DNA from: Nitrosarchaeum sp.
GTDB taxonomy: Archaea > Thermoproteota > Nitrososphaeria > Nitrososphaerales > Nitrosopumilaceae
Direction: 5' to 3'
NCBI GenBank assembly: GCA_018334095.1
Contig: JAGXTE010000055.1
Coordinates: 1-64,000, forward strand
Length of the DNA stretch: 64,000 nt
Below, piece by piece: positions 55,021-63,347 of the stretch. Positions within the stretch are counted from its first letter, which is position 1. Each line of letters starts with the position of its first letter. A program made the translations under genes and the position numbers. Under the pieces are notes generated by a model. That model ran no database searches, was not told where the DNA came from, and saw only the letters and a program-made list of their open reading frames with translations.

Positions 55021-56087
55021 CCTAACAGATCACGAATTGCAAGCAAGAATTTAGAGTTCATCTCCTTTGTTCCAACGGTAACTCTAAGACATCCATCATG
55101 TTTTCCAATTTTTCCTAATGTTCTAATCGATATTCCTTGTTCTGCAAGAGCATTAAAGACTCTCTTGTGAGAGCCATGAGCGTCAAATAATACAAAATTA
55201 GCCTTGGAATCAAATACCTCAAATGCCTCATATTTTTTAAGATTTTCAATTATCCTTTTTCTTTCTTCTTTGATTATTTTCACTGCATCTTTCATTTGAG
55301 CAGACTGCTCCAATGCTAGAATTGCAGACTCGATTGTGAGTGTACTTACAGGATATGGATATTGTAAGATGCGATTAAAGACATCAGCAAATTTTTTGTT
55401 TGCAATGAAATACCCTAATCTTAAACCGGCTAAACCAAATGACTTTGATAGTGTTTGTACAACAATCAGGTTTTCTTGTGATTTTACCATATTAGATAAT
55501 GAAAAATCACTAAATTCGCCGTATGCTTCATCGATTATTATTAACCCATCAAAAGTTTTTACTAGTTTTTGTAGATCATTTTTTTGAAATTGAAATCCTG
55601 TTGGATTATTTGGAGAGTCAAGATACAATATATCATAGCCTTTAGATAATTTGAGAAATTCTTTTACATCCAGTGTCATATTATTAGAAAAAGGAATTGC
55701 GGTGACAGGAATGGAATATAGTTTACATCGTTCCTCAAAAAACCCAAACGTGGGATTTGATGTAAGAACCTTGGTTTGTTTTGATGCAAAGTTTGAAAGT
55801 ATCAAGTCAAGTATTTGATCTGATCCATTTCCAACTCCAATCATAGAAGAAGGTACGTTGAGAAATTTTGATAGTTGGTTTATCAGTCGTTCTACACCTC
55901 CTAAAGGATATTCTCGGATATCACAATTTTTTTTGGCATTAGCAATTAGATCCTGTTGAAATTGCTTAGAGATTACATAGTTTTCATTAGAATCAAGTTT
56001 TAGTGCATCTGGATGCATCTCAGGTTTTTGGTATCCACCAATAGAATCTAATTCTTTAATCTTTTTTCCAATCCAGTCTTTTTTCAT
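55017..56087 (-). CDS. hisC: Histidinol-phosphate aminotransferase
   Basis: 356-aa PLP class I/II aminotransferase. LDSNENYV at the N-terminus, YLDSPNNPTG, IIDEAYGEF, and the PLP lysine in QTLSKSFGLAGLRLGY; RVTVGTKEMN near the end holds the substrate Arg. It makes histidinol phosphate from imidazole acetol phosphate. Overlaps both neighbours by 4 nt. Confidence 0.95.
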   Translation of the reverse strand: MKKDWIGKKIKELDSIGGYQKPEMHPDALKLDSNENYVISKQFQQDLIANAKKNCDIREYPLGGVERLINQLSKFLNVPSSMIGVGNGSDQILDLILSNFASKQTKVLTSNPTFGFFEERCKLYSIPVTAIPFSNNMTLDVKEFLKLSKGYDILYLDSPNNPTGFQFQKNDLQKLVKTFDGLIIIDEAYGEFSDFSLSNMVKSQENLIVVQTLSKSFGLAGLRLGYFIANKKFADVFNRILQYPYPVSTLTIESAILALEQSAQMKDAVKIIKEERKRIIENLKKYEAFEVFDSKANFVLFDAHGSHKRVFNALAEQGISIRTLGKIGKHDGCLRVTVGTKEMNSKFLLAIRDLLG

Positions 56088-57358
56088 TGTATTCTACCTT
56101 GTAATGCCTTATAGTGATTTGGAAGTCCTTCTGCTTCAGTAAATATTTCCATATGTTTTGAAATTTTAGATAAAACCGATTTTGAAGCAGTTACCTTAGT
56201 GTTTGTCTTGATAAAGTCTAAAACAGATAATGAGCCTCTTGTTTTGCCAAATTTATTGGTAGGCAAGATATGATTTGAGCCTAAAAGGTAGTCACTTGCA
56301 GACGAAGGAGTATCGTGTCCTAGCAATACTAGTCCAGATGAATTGATTTTAGATGCAAAGAAATTAGGATTTTTTGTCATAATTTGCAAGTGTTCAGGGG
56401 CCAATTCATTTGCGAGATTTATCATATCAGAATTATTTTTACATATTGCAATAAAGCCATTTTCTTTAAGACTGGTTTTAACAAAATTACTTCGCTCAAT
56501 TTTATTGACCAAATCAGTTATGATATCATCTACAGATTTTGCAAGTTTTTCTGAATTTGTTATCAGATAACAAAAAGTGTCTTTGCTGTGCTCTGATTGC
56601 GATATTAGATCTAGTGCAACATATTTTGGATTTGCAGATGCATCTGCAATTATTCCTAGCTCTGTAGGACCTGCAAGCATATCAATGGATGTCATGTCAC
56701 TAACCATGTATTTGGCAAGGGTGACAAATGCCCCACCTGGACCAATTATTTTATCTACTTTGGGGATAGATTTTGTACCAAATGACAGTGCAGCGATTGC
56801 TTGAGCGCCACCAACTCGGTAAATTTCATGTGCCCCACAGATCTCTGCAGCTACGACAGTAAGTGGATCAATTTTCCCATCTGAATTTGGAGGAGACACA
56901 ACGACAATTCTTTTTACGCCAGCAATTTTTGCAGGAATTACAGACATTATTACAGAGCTTGGATATCTTGCTAAACCGCCTGGGATATAGCATCCAACAC
57001 TTTGTATTGGTACAAATTTCTTTGAAATTTTAATTCCATCTGTATTGATAGTCTTGTCTTTTAAGATAGATTTTACAACAGACTCTGTTTTTTCCAGTCT
57101 TAATTTAGCTAATCGTATTGCATCTATTTTATTTTTAGATACTTTGGTAAATGCATCTTTTATTTCATTTGCTGTTAAACGTAATGAAGTAATTTTAGCG
57201 CCACTGAATTGTTTCTCATATTTTCTTATTGAAGAATCTCCATTTTTTTGTACATTTTTTAATATAGATTCAACTATGGACTTATTTTTTTGAGGCTGTT
57301 TAGGCAATATTTGAGCTGAAAATTTTTCAACATTAGTTACTCGAATTATTTTCATCAA
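56084..57358 (-). CDS. hisD: Histidinol dehydrogenase
   Basis: 424-aa zinc enzyme that oxidises histidinol to histidine. Signature segments: SVGCYIPGGLARYPSSVIM, VGGAQAIAALSFGT, the catalytic SQSEHSKDTF, ELAPEHLQI, and FGKTRGSLSVLDF. The HisD metal-binding residues are all in place. It overlaps hisG by 4 nt and hisC by 4 nt. Confidence 0.96.
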   Translation of the reverse strand: MMKIIRVTNVEKFSAQILPKQPQKNKSIVESILKNVQKNGDSSIRKYEKQFSGAKITSLRLTANEIKDAFTKVSKNKIDAIRLAKLRLEKTESVVKSILKDKTINTDGIKISKKFVPIQSVGCYIPGGLARYPSSVIMSVIPAKIAGVKRIVVVSPPNSDGKIDPLTVVAAEICGAHEIYRVGGAQAIAALSFGTKSIPKVDKIIGPGGAFVTLAKYMVSDMTSIDMLAGPTELGIIADASANPKYVALDLISQSEHSKDTFCYLITNSEKLAKSVDDIITDLVNKIERSNFVKTSLKENGFIAICKNNSDMINLANELAPEHLQIMTKNPNFFASKINSSGLVLLGHDTPSSASDYLLGSNHILPTNKFGKTRGSLSVLDFIKTNTKVTASKSVLSKISKHMEIFTEAEGLPNHYKALQGRIQ

Positions 57359-58332
57359 TTTTCTTCATCACGCTTAATCTCCTCTAGCTCTAGAATTTGT
57401 CGCGGTTCATGAACAACTAATCCTTGAGCAATTTTTCGTAATTTTGGAATTAGTTTGTGAAAATCTTCCTTGAGAATCACCGTGTTAATTCCATACCATC
57501 CTTTCTCACTAAGTGGACTTATTGTTGGTTTTTTAAGAGAGGGTACTTGTTGTAAGAGTTTTTTGAGATTCTGTTCTTCTACGTTGAGATAAATGTGTAA
57601 ATATTTTCTTCCATGGACTGCACCACGCATAAGAGTCACAATATCAAATATTTTTTCCCGTTTTTGCGGATCCCTTATTGATTTTTTATTCGCAATCAAA
57701 TGAGCTGTAGATGTTAGAACTTCATCAACAATTTTTAGCTTATTTTGTTTGAGTGTTGTTCCAGTTTCAGTAACATCCATTATTGCATCGACGTCTTCAG
57801 GTGGTTTTGCTTCTGTGGCACCAAATGATAAATGAATCTGTACATTTTTGTTTGTGCCAAGTCGAAGCCATGGAGTTACAATTAACGGATCTTTGGAGCC
57901 ATAATATTTTTTATAAGATTTACATTGTTTTAGAAACTTGGATGCTGTAGTCAGATATTCAGAGGAGATACGAAGTGTTTGTTTCTTTTTTGCATAATCA
58001 GCAATCATTTCATCGAGATTTTTGTACTTGTATTTGTCAGGAAATGCAACAACCAGTCGAATTTTTCCATATTCTAAATCCAAAATCGCTTCAACATCAG
58101 CACTGGTTTCACCTACCCAATCCTTTCCAGTGATACCAACATCATACAGTCCTTCAGACACAAGTGTAGGTATTTCTTGTGGCCTTAGCATCTTTACTAT
58201 AATGTTTGGGTCATCAAGGTATACTCGATAAGTCCTATCTTTTCTATTTACTTTTGTCCAAGACCTTTCAAGGAGTTTGAATGTTGCTTCTTCAAGGCTA
58301 CCTTTTGGTATTGCAAAACGAATTTGTGACAT
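57355..58332 (-). CDS. hisG: ATP phosphoribosyltransferase, long form
   Basis: 325 aa, catalysing the first committed step of histidine synthesis. The N-terminal two-lobed domain includes RFAIPKGSLEEA, EIPTLVSEGLYDVGITGKDWV and the PRPP region DAIMDVTETGTTL. The C-terminal ~90 residues form the HisG_C ferredoxin-like regulatory domain, so it needs no HisZ and is probably feedback-inhibited by histidine. It heads the operon with a TATA box 27 nt upstream. Slightly longer than the usual 290-300 aa because of an acidic tail. Confidence 0.95.
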   Translation of the reverse strand: MSQIRFAIPKGSLEEATFKLLERSWTKVNRKDRTYRVYLDDPNIIVKMLRPQEIPTLVSEGLYDVGITGKDWVGETSADVEAILDLEYGKIRLVVAFPDKYKYKNLDEMIADYAKKKQTLRISSEYLTTASKFLKQCKSYKKYYGSKDPLIVTPWLRLGTNKNVQIHLSFGATEAKPPEDVDAIMDVTETGTTLKQNKLKIVDEVLTSTAHLIANKKSIRDPQKREKIFDIVTLMRGAVHGRKYLHIYLNVEEQNLKKLLQQVPSLKKPTISPLSEKGWYGINTVILKEDFHKLIPKLRKIAQGLVVHEPRQILELEEIKRDEEN

Positions 58333-58354
58333 TTCCTATATGTCTCTAAACTTA

Positions 58355-58363
58355 GTATATAAT
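58355..58363 (-). promoter_or_regulatory. TATA box of the his operon
   Basis: ATTATATAC on the minus strand centred 27 nt before the hisG ATG. It implies a leaderless transcript for hisG and no attenuator leader. No other promoter-like element is evident inside the tightly packed operon. Confidence 0.55.
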
Positions 58364-58408
58364 AACTTCATTTATTTTTAAAAAATATATTTACAAATTC
58401 TTTTAAAG

Positions 58409-59671
58409 TTACGAATCTAAATTAAACAAAATTTCTTTGGCTTTATCTAGTGAAATCTGCTTTTGTTCAATCATTATTTGAACAATTTTATCAATTTGTT
58501 CAGGTTTTGCACCGGCAGCTGCTGCCAAGTTTCTTGCATGTAATCTCATGTGTCCCTTTTGGATTCCTTCTGTAGATAATGCCCTAATTGCACTATAGTT
58601 TTGGGCTAGCCCAGTTGCAGTCATTACACACGCAAGCTCTTGTGCTGATGAAACTTTGAGAATTTTCATGCAAATTTTTGCAATCGGATGAACGTTTGCA
58701 ATTCCACCAACAATTCCAACAGATAACGGTAATTCTAATGAACCAACGAGGTTTCCGTTACTATCTTTAATCCATTTACTAAGAGAACGATATTTACCTG
58801 ATCTTGAAGCGTATGCGTTTGCAGCTGCCTCGATTGCTCTACTATCTTGACCAGTTGCATTAGCAACAGCTATTATGCCATTCATGATTCCTTTGTTATG
58901 AGTCACAGCTCTGTAAACGTCGTTGTTGGCAAACTGATATGCCAAGACAATATTATCAACCACATTTTCTCCTCCAATTGCATTTTTATCAAAAACTGCT
59001 GTGGCCTTTGCAATTCTACGAGTAGAATAATTTGATAGTATACGAAGAAGTGTTCTACCACCAGTTATTTTTTCTAACAATGGAGAAACAGCTTCGCACA
59101 TTGTATTTGTAACATTTGCGCCCATTGCGTCACCTACATCAATTAACAACTCAACAATCAACATTTTTCCAAAATCAGTATCAATTGTTTTACAAGATAC
59201 TTCCTTTGCGCCTTTATTCATCTTAGATAATGTGTTACTCTTTGAATTTGCAAGAGCGATAATCTCTATGGAATTTTCCTGTATTTTTTTAATTGCCAAG
59301 TTGATATCAACATCTAATATTTGGATTTGGCCTATACTGTAAGACTCATCAGACGCTACTTTGAACCCTCCCATTATTCTTGCAATTTTGGCACCCTTTG
59401 AAGCTGCAGCGATAACTGATGGTTCTTCAATAACCATCGGAACAAGATAGTCTTTATCATTAATTTTAAAACTAGTTGCTATTCCCAATGGTAATGAAAA
59501 AGTACCAATAGCGTTTTCAATCATTTTATCTGCTTTTTCAAAAGAGATACCACCGTCACTGTTTTGTAAAACTTCCAACTCTTCAGCAGTCAAATCTGCA
59601 AAACCACCAACAATATCTAATCTTTCTTTTCGTGATTTTTCAAAAAATTTTGAAATTGATGAGTCACTCAT
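58409..59671 (-). CDS. HMG-CoA reductase, class II type
   Basis: 420 aa. EEPSVIAAASKGAKIAR, DAMGANVTNTMCEAV, THNKGIMNGI and the C-terminal catalytic-His region GHMRLHARNLA are the class II (bacterial/Thermoplasma-type) signatures. The class I NAD(P)H motif DAMGMN is replaced by DAMGAN. It reduces HMG-CoA to mevalonate for archaeal isoprenoid lipids. Its ATG overlaps the stop of the dehydrogenase-like gene by 4 nt, so they are coexpressed. Confidence 0.92.
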   Translation of the reverse strand: MSDSSISKFFEKSRKERLDIVGGFADLTAEELEVLQNSDGGISFEKADKMIENAIGTFSLPLGIATSFKINDKDYLVPMVIEEPSVIAAASKGAKIARIMGGFKVASDESYSIGQIQILDVDINLAIKKIQENSIEIIALANSKSNTLSKMNKGAKEVSCKTIDTDFGKMLIVELLIDVGDAMGANVTNTMCEAVSPLLEKITGGRTLLRILSNYSTRRIAKATAVFDKNAIGGENVVDNIVLAYQFANNDVYRAVTHNKGIMNGIIAVANATGQDSRAIEAAANAYASRSGKYRSLSKWIKDSNGNLVGSLELPLSVGIVGGIANVHPIAKICMKILKVSSAQELACVMTATGLAQNYSAIRALSTEGIQKGHMRLHARNLAAAAGAKPEQIDKIVQIMIEQKQISLDKAKEILFNLDS

Positions 59672-60762
59672 TTTGTTATCCTCAATAATTTATCATCCAT
59701 ACTATCTGGAAAACCTTTTCCATCAGTATTTGAAGTAATTACATAAAGAATACCATCAGGGCTTTGCACGACATCACGTATACGTCCAACCCCACTTAGT
59801 ATAGTTTTTTGAGATGAGAGACCTTCAGAAAAATCTAATTGGTATAGATTAGTTGCCCGTAAGGAAGCCATAACAAAATCAGCCTCCAGATTTATCCTAT
59901 CACCAGAATAATACAAGATACCGCCAGGTTCAATGCTTGGATCATAACACATTATTGCTTTTTCATATTTACCATCACCTGAACACTGTTGCTCAGGCCA
60001 ACCATAATTTTTTCCAGGTTTAATGAGATTAATTTCGTCATTTTTTTCGGGTCCAAGTTCTGACAGATACATTTGGCCCTTATCATCCCAGGTCATCCCC
60101 TGTGGATTCCTATGACCTAAAGAGTATACAGGTGAGTTTGAGAATGGATTATCTTCTGGGATTGTACCATCATCATTTAATCGTAAAATTTTTCCCGATA
60201 AGGAATCAATATTTTGTGGCAGATGTGAAGACTCAGATACAGTTCCAGTACCTACATACAGTTTTTTGTCAGGACCAAATTTTAAAAAACCACCATTTGT
60301 AAATACAGATCCAGGTATTTTATCAAAGATAGTTTTTGCATCAACTAGTTTGTTTTGGGATTCAGTAATTTGGATTATTTTATTCCATAATTCTCCATTT
60401 TCTTCATATGTTAAAAAAACATAGATCAGATGATTGTTTGAAAAATCAGGATGGAGTGTAATTCCTAGTAATCCACCGTCAAATACTTTTGCTGGACGCA
60501 ATGCAGCAAGTGGTTCGTCAAGCAGTGTATTATTTTGAATAACTCTAATTAGTCCATCTTTTTCTGTCACAAAAATTCTATCATCGTATATTGCAATTGA
60601 TCGTGGTTCATCAAGATTTTTTGCCAAAACATCTACAGAATTATTTTCAGGAATTGGTGAAAGCGGTTCTGGAATTGGTAATGAATTAGAAGAGAATGTC
60701 AAATAAAATATTGAAAACGATAATGCAGCTATAATTCCTGCAATTCTTAGTTTTTTGTCCAT
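59668..60762 (-). CDS. PQQ-dependent aldose/sorbosone dehydrogenase-like beta-propeller
   Basis: 364 aa with an N-terminal signal anchor (residues 6-25). It has six-bladed-propeller features of soluble glucose dehydrogenases: LDEPRSIAIYDDRIFVTEKDG, FDGGLLGITLHPDF, TNGGFLKFGPDKKLYVGTG, GHRNPQGMTWD and GKNYGWP. Homologues oxidise sugars with PQQ at the cell surface. PQQ synthesis genes are not in the window, so a PQQ-independent role cannot be excluded. It is translationally coupled to HMG-CoA reductase, an unexpected partner. Confidence 0.82.
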   Translation of the reverse strand: MDKKLRIAGIIAALSFSIFYLTFSSNSLPIPEPLSPIPENNSVDVLAKNLDEPRSIAIYDDRIFVTEKDGLIRVIQNNTLLDEPLAALRPAKVFDGGLLGITLHPDFSNNHLIYVFLTYEENGELWNKIIQITESQNKLVDAKTIFDKIPGSVFTNGGFLKFGPDKKLYVGTGTVSESSHLPQNIDSLSGKILRLNDDGTIPEDNPFSNSPVYSLGHRNPQGMTWDDKGQMYLSELGPEKNDEINLIKPGKNYGWPEQQCSGDGKYEKAIMCYDPSIEPGGILYYSGDRINLEADFVMASLRATNLYQLDFSEGLSSQKTILSGVGRIRDVVQSPDGILYVITSNTDGKGFPDSMDDKLLRITK

Positions 60763-60815
60763 AAAAAATCATTCAATTGAAATCCTATTAATTACTTTCA
60801 AGAATTTGATAAAGC

Positions 60816-60823
60816 GTATATAC
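60816..60823 (+). promoter_or_regulatory. TATA box of initiator tRNA gene
   Basis: GTATATAC centred 26 nt before the tRNA 5' end at 60846, the expected archaeal spacing. The divergent dehydrogenase gene uses the same 83-bp gap. Confidence 0.55.
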
Positions 60824-60845
60824 GGCTCGTGCTCATTCATGTATC

Positions 60846-60935
60846 AGCGGGGTGGGGAAGCCAGACTCTTTAGGGCTAGGTCATCCCGGCGGGCTCATAA
60901 CCCGCAGTTCAGTAGTTCAAATCTACTCCCCGCTA
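60846..60935 (+). tRNA. Initiator tRNA-Met(CAT) with a D-loop intron
   Basis: Acceptor AGCGGGG (60846-60852) pairs with CCCCGCT (60928-60934), with discriminator A at 60935. The A1-T72 pair and the three G-C pairs at the base of the anticodon stem (GCGGG/CCCGC) mark the archaeal initiator. The anticodon CAT is at 60896-60898, and the T-arm is AGTAG/CTACT. The D-loop is 25 nt long, 15 more than normal; removing 60865-60879 gives a standard cloverleaf. CCA is not encoded. It ends one base before the tiaS stop codon on the other strand. Confidence 0.93.
60865..60879 (+). other. 15-nt tRNA intron with bulge-helix-bulge motif
   Basis: The insert folds as a full BHB. Outer pairs are 57-82 and 58-81. 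The 4-bp centre is AGCC 60859-60862 with GGCT 60874-60877. The 5' bulge is AGA 60863-60865, inner pairs are 66-73 and 67-72, and the 3' bulge is AGG 60878-60880. (Positions given as 57, 58 and so on mean 608xx.) Cutting after the second base of each bulge, as the archaeal splicing endonuclease does, removes exactly 60865-60879 and joins tRNA positions 18 and 19. Confidence 0.85.
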
Positions 60936-60936
60936 C

Positions 60937-62271
60937 TTAGTTATCATATACACAAAACCACGAAGATGATTCATTAAATCGTGATTCCTTGTTAATTCTT
61001 CCAATTCTTTGTAATGGTCTACTAAGATGCCTATGTGCAGAAATTACTGGGATATACAGTTGTTTTTTGATTTTTCTAGGAATTTCCATAGTAATTTTAT
61101 TTTCAGATTTTTTACCACATTTTATACATTGAAAACCTTGATTGTTTCCTTTTGATTTCATCTTTTTATTACATTTTGTACAAATGGGATTAGATTTTAT
61201 CATATTTTTTTTAAGTTCAATTATATCAATAAATTCAAGATTTAGAATTCTTGGATGGTTTTTTGATGCTTTTCGTATACCGCCTCCAACACAAACTTTG
61301 TCTCCCTTGAGCAAACTTGATGCCACAGATGTTATTCCAGTAGGTTTGTACACAGCACAACGTAATTCATATCCATCTGAAGATATAGAGAAAAAAACAT
61401 GACCACCTTTTACAATTTTTGGTTCATCAGATATAATACCAGTGATTTTTCCTGAAGCGTACGGTTTAATATTTTTAGAATTTAGTTCATTTTTTAAATG
61501 GTCTCCGGTACCTTGATTTGATTTGAATATCATATGACCAGATAGTTTTTCGCTTGTTTTCAAAATTTTAGTTGCACGTAATAATGAATCAACATTTTCG
61601 CCACGCACGCCATAAAAAACAGGATCAGGACCATGGGGAGTAATTAAAACTCGCTCTTTTCTATTATCAAAGCTGTTAAATGTAAACGGTAATGTTTTTT
61701 CCTGCATTGCCTTTACACTTTTTGCAGAAAGATTTCGTTCTTTTCCAAATTTAGAATTTTTTCTATAGCTTAATAGCTCCAATGTATGATCTTTAAAATC
61801 ATAACCAATTGCACCGATAGCACCTACAAGACCTTGGCCATTTCCTTGATAAAAAAATTCTATATTATTTTTTCTGGCAAATTTTTTTGCATGATTTCTG
61901 TTTATCAATTGCCATAAAGCTAATTTACTAAATTTAGAAAACTGATCTGGAATTTCTTTATTCTCATAAAAAACTAAACCAGGATTTGCTCCATTTTTGA
62001 TATCAGAGTATTTTTCAACCAGTTTTTTAATCTGATTTTTAATTTTTGATGGATTTTTTGTCCTTATCTTCATAGAAACAGCACCATTTCCTCGCGTTTT
62101 CCAAGGAATGTTTGGATTAAATCGAATTAATTTTGGAAAGTCTAGAAATTCAGCGTCTTGTTTTTTTAGCAGATCAACAATTTTGTAAGCAAGAAAAGTA
62201 GTACACATTCCTTTTGGAGAATCTGTATCATCAAAACCGATATTGAGTACTTGTGCATCAACCATAAACAA
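60937..62271 (-). CDS. tiaS: tRNA(Ile2) 2-agmatinylcytidine synthetase
   Basis: 444 aa. Domains in order: the TCKD/FLD part beginning LNIGFDDTDSPKGMC (ATP/acidic motif about 13-17), a middle domain with GQGLVGAIGAIG and TPHGPDPVFYGVRG, an OB-fold region (about 280-360, ASGKITGII), and a C-terminal zinc ribbon (CTKCNKKM...CIKCGKK). It attaches agmatine to C34 of tRNA-Ile(CAT) so that it reads AUA. Start is TTG 62271 or, more likely, ATG 62265. It converges with the CAT-anticodon initiator tRNA gene, which it must not modify. Confidence 0.93.
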   Translation of the reverse strand: MFMVDAQVLNIGFDDTDSPKGMCTTFLAYKIVDLLKKQDAEFLDFPKLIRFNPNIPWKTRGNGAVSMKIRTKNPSKIKNQIKKLVEKYSDIKNGANPGLVFYENKEIPDQFSKFSKLALWQLINRNHAKKFARKNNIEFFYQGNGQGLVGAIGAIGYDFKDHTLELLSYRKNSKFGKERNLSAKSVKAMQEKTLPFTFNSFDNRKERVLITPHGPDPVFYGVRGENVDSLLRATKILKTSEKLSGHMIFKSNQGTGDHLKNELNSKNIKPYASGKITGIISDEPKIVKGGHVFFSISSDGYELRCAVYKPTGITSVASSLLKGDKVCVGGGIRKASKNHPRILNLEFIDIIELKKNMIKSNPICTKCNKKMKSKGNNQGFQCIKCGKKSENKITMEIPRKIKKQLYIPVISAHRHLSRPLQRIGRINKESRFNESSSWFCVYDN

Positions 62272-62317
62272 ATTATATAATTTCAGACATTTTTAGTTGT
62301 TGGAAGGTACAGTTGGT

Positions 62318-62326
62318 TTAAATTAA
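62318..62326 (+). promoter_or_regulatory. TATA-like box of dph2
   Basis: TTAAATTAA centred about 28 nt before the TTG at 62350. It supports a leaderless TTG start for dph2. Confidence 0.4.
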
Positions 62327-62349
62327 TAACGCTATATTTTTAGCTGGAA

Positions 62350-63345
62350 TTGATAGTAATAGATGAAGAACGTATCTTCAAAGAAATTGAAACTAAGAAA
62401 CCTGCCTCAGTATCACTAAACGGTCCAGACGGGATTCTACCCCAAGTACAAGAAACTGCCATGAATATTACTAGACGATTTGGTATTCCTGCGTACGTAT
62501 TAGCTGATACAACTTGGGGAACATGTGATCTTAATTCAAATGGTTCCAAAGTATTAGGAGCTGAAATTCAATTCAACATCGGACATACAATTAACACAGA
62601 GTCGATTGAAAAAAATCTAATTCTAATTAACGCCTTTGATGATGTTGAATTTGATAGCGTTGCCAAAAAATGTGTTGATATTCTTAAAGGAAAACAAATA
62701 TCGCTAGTCACTGATAGTCAACACTTACATCAAATGGATAAAGTAAATGAAATTTTGACTAACGGTGGAGTACAAGTAAAAATTGGAAAAGGAAAAGGAC
62801 AGTTAAATGATGGACAAGTATTTGGTTGTGAATTTTATCCAGCTACAGAACTTAAAGACAAAGTTGATGCATATGTATTCTTAGGACAAAGTAATTTTCA
62901 TGCAGCTGGAATTGCTCTATCAACTAACAAACCAACATATGTTTTAGATCCATATTTTAATGAAGTAAGAGAAGTAACTGAATTTGCGCAAAAACTAAAA
63001 AAGAAAGCTACCCTTGCAATATACAAAGCAGCTGATGCTCAGTCATTTGGAATAATCATAGGACTTAAAGAAGGACAGCTATCCAAAGTGTTTGCTTTAA
63101 AATTTAAAAAAGAATTAGAAAAGGAAGGAAAAACAGTTCAGTTATTTGCATTAACAGACATCACAAATGAGAGATTAAAAAATCTAAAAGGAATTGATGC
63201 GTTTATTCAAGTAGCATGTCCTAGAATTTCTACAGATAACCAATTTGACAAGCCTGTTCTTTCAACACCCCAAGCAAACGCACTTTTGAAAATTTTAAGA
63301 CATGAGAGTATTGATGAGTATCTAGAGATTCCTCATTGGCTTTAA
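62350..63345 (+). CDS. dph2: Diphthamide synthase subunit Dph2
   Basis: 331 aa. The archaeal homodimeric noncanonical radical-SAM enzyme that transfers the aminocarboxypropyl group of SAM to a His of translation factor EF2. Its three cluster cysteines from three domains are visible: TTWGTCDLN, FGCEFYPA and QVACPRIS. The usual CxxxCxxC motif is absent, as expected. The TTG start is followed by a family-typical N-terminus. It converges with the TPR gene, ending 2 bp away. Confidence 0.93.
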   Translation: MIVIDEERIFKEIETKKPASVSLNGPDGILPQVQETAMNITRRFGIPAYVLADTTWGTCDLNSNGSKVLGAEIQFNIGHTINTESIEKNLILINAFDDVEFDSVAKKCVDILKGKQISLVTDSQHLHQMDKVNEILTNGGVQVKIGKGKGQLNDGQVFGCEFYPATELKDKVDAYVFLGQSNFHAAGIALSTNKPTYVLDPYFNEVREVTEFAQKLKKKATLAIYKAADAQSFGIIIGLKEGQLSKVFALKFKKELEKEGKTVQLFALTDITNERLKNLKGIDAFIQVACPRISTDNQFDKPVLSTPQANALLKILRHESIDEYLEIPHWL

Positions 63346-63347
63346 AA

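Noticed and set aside
60846-60935. The CAT tRNA as tRNA-Ile2, the TiaS substrate
   Set aside because: The A1-T72 pair and three consecutive G-C pairs in the anticodon stem identify an initiator tRNA-Met.
62272-62281. ATTATATAAT as the tiaS promoter
   Set aside because: It lies only about 10 nt before the start codon, so transcription would begin inside the gene; the true promoter is not identified.
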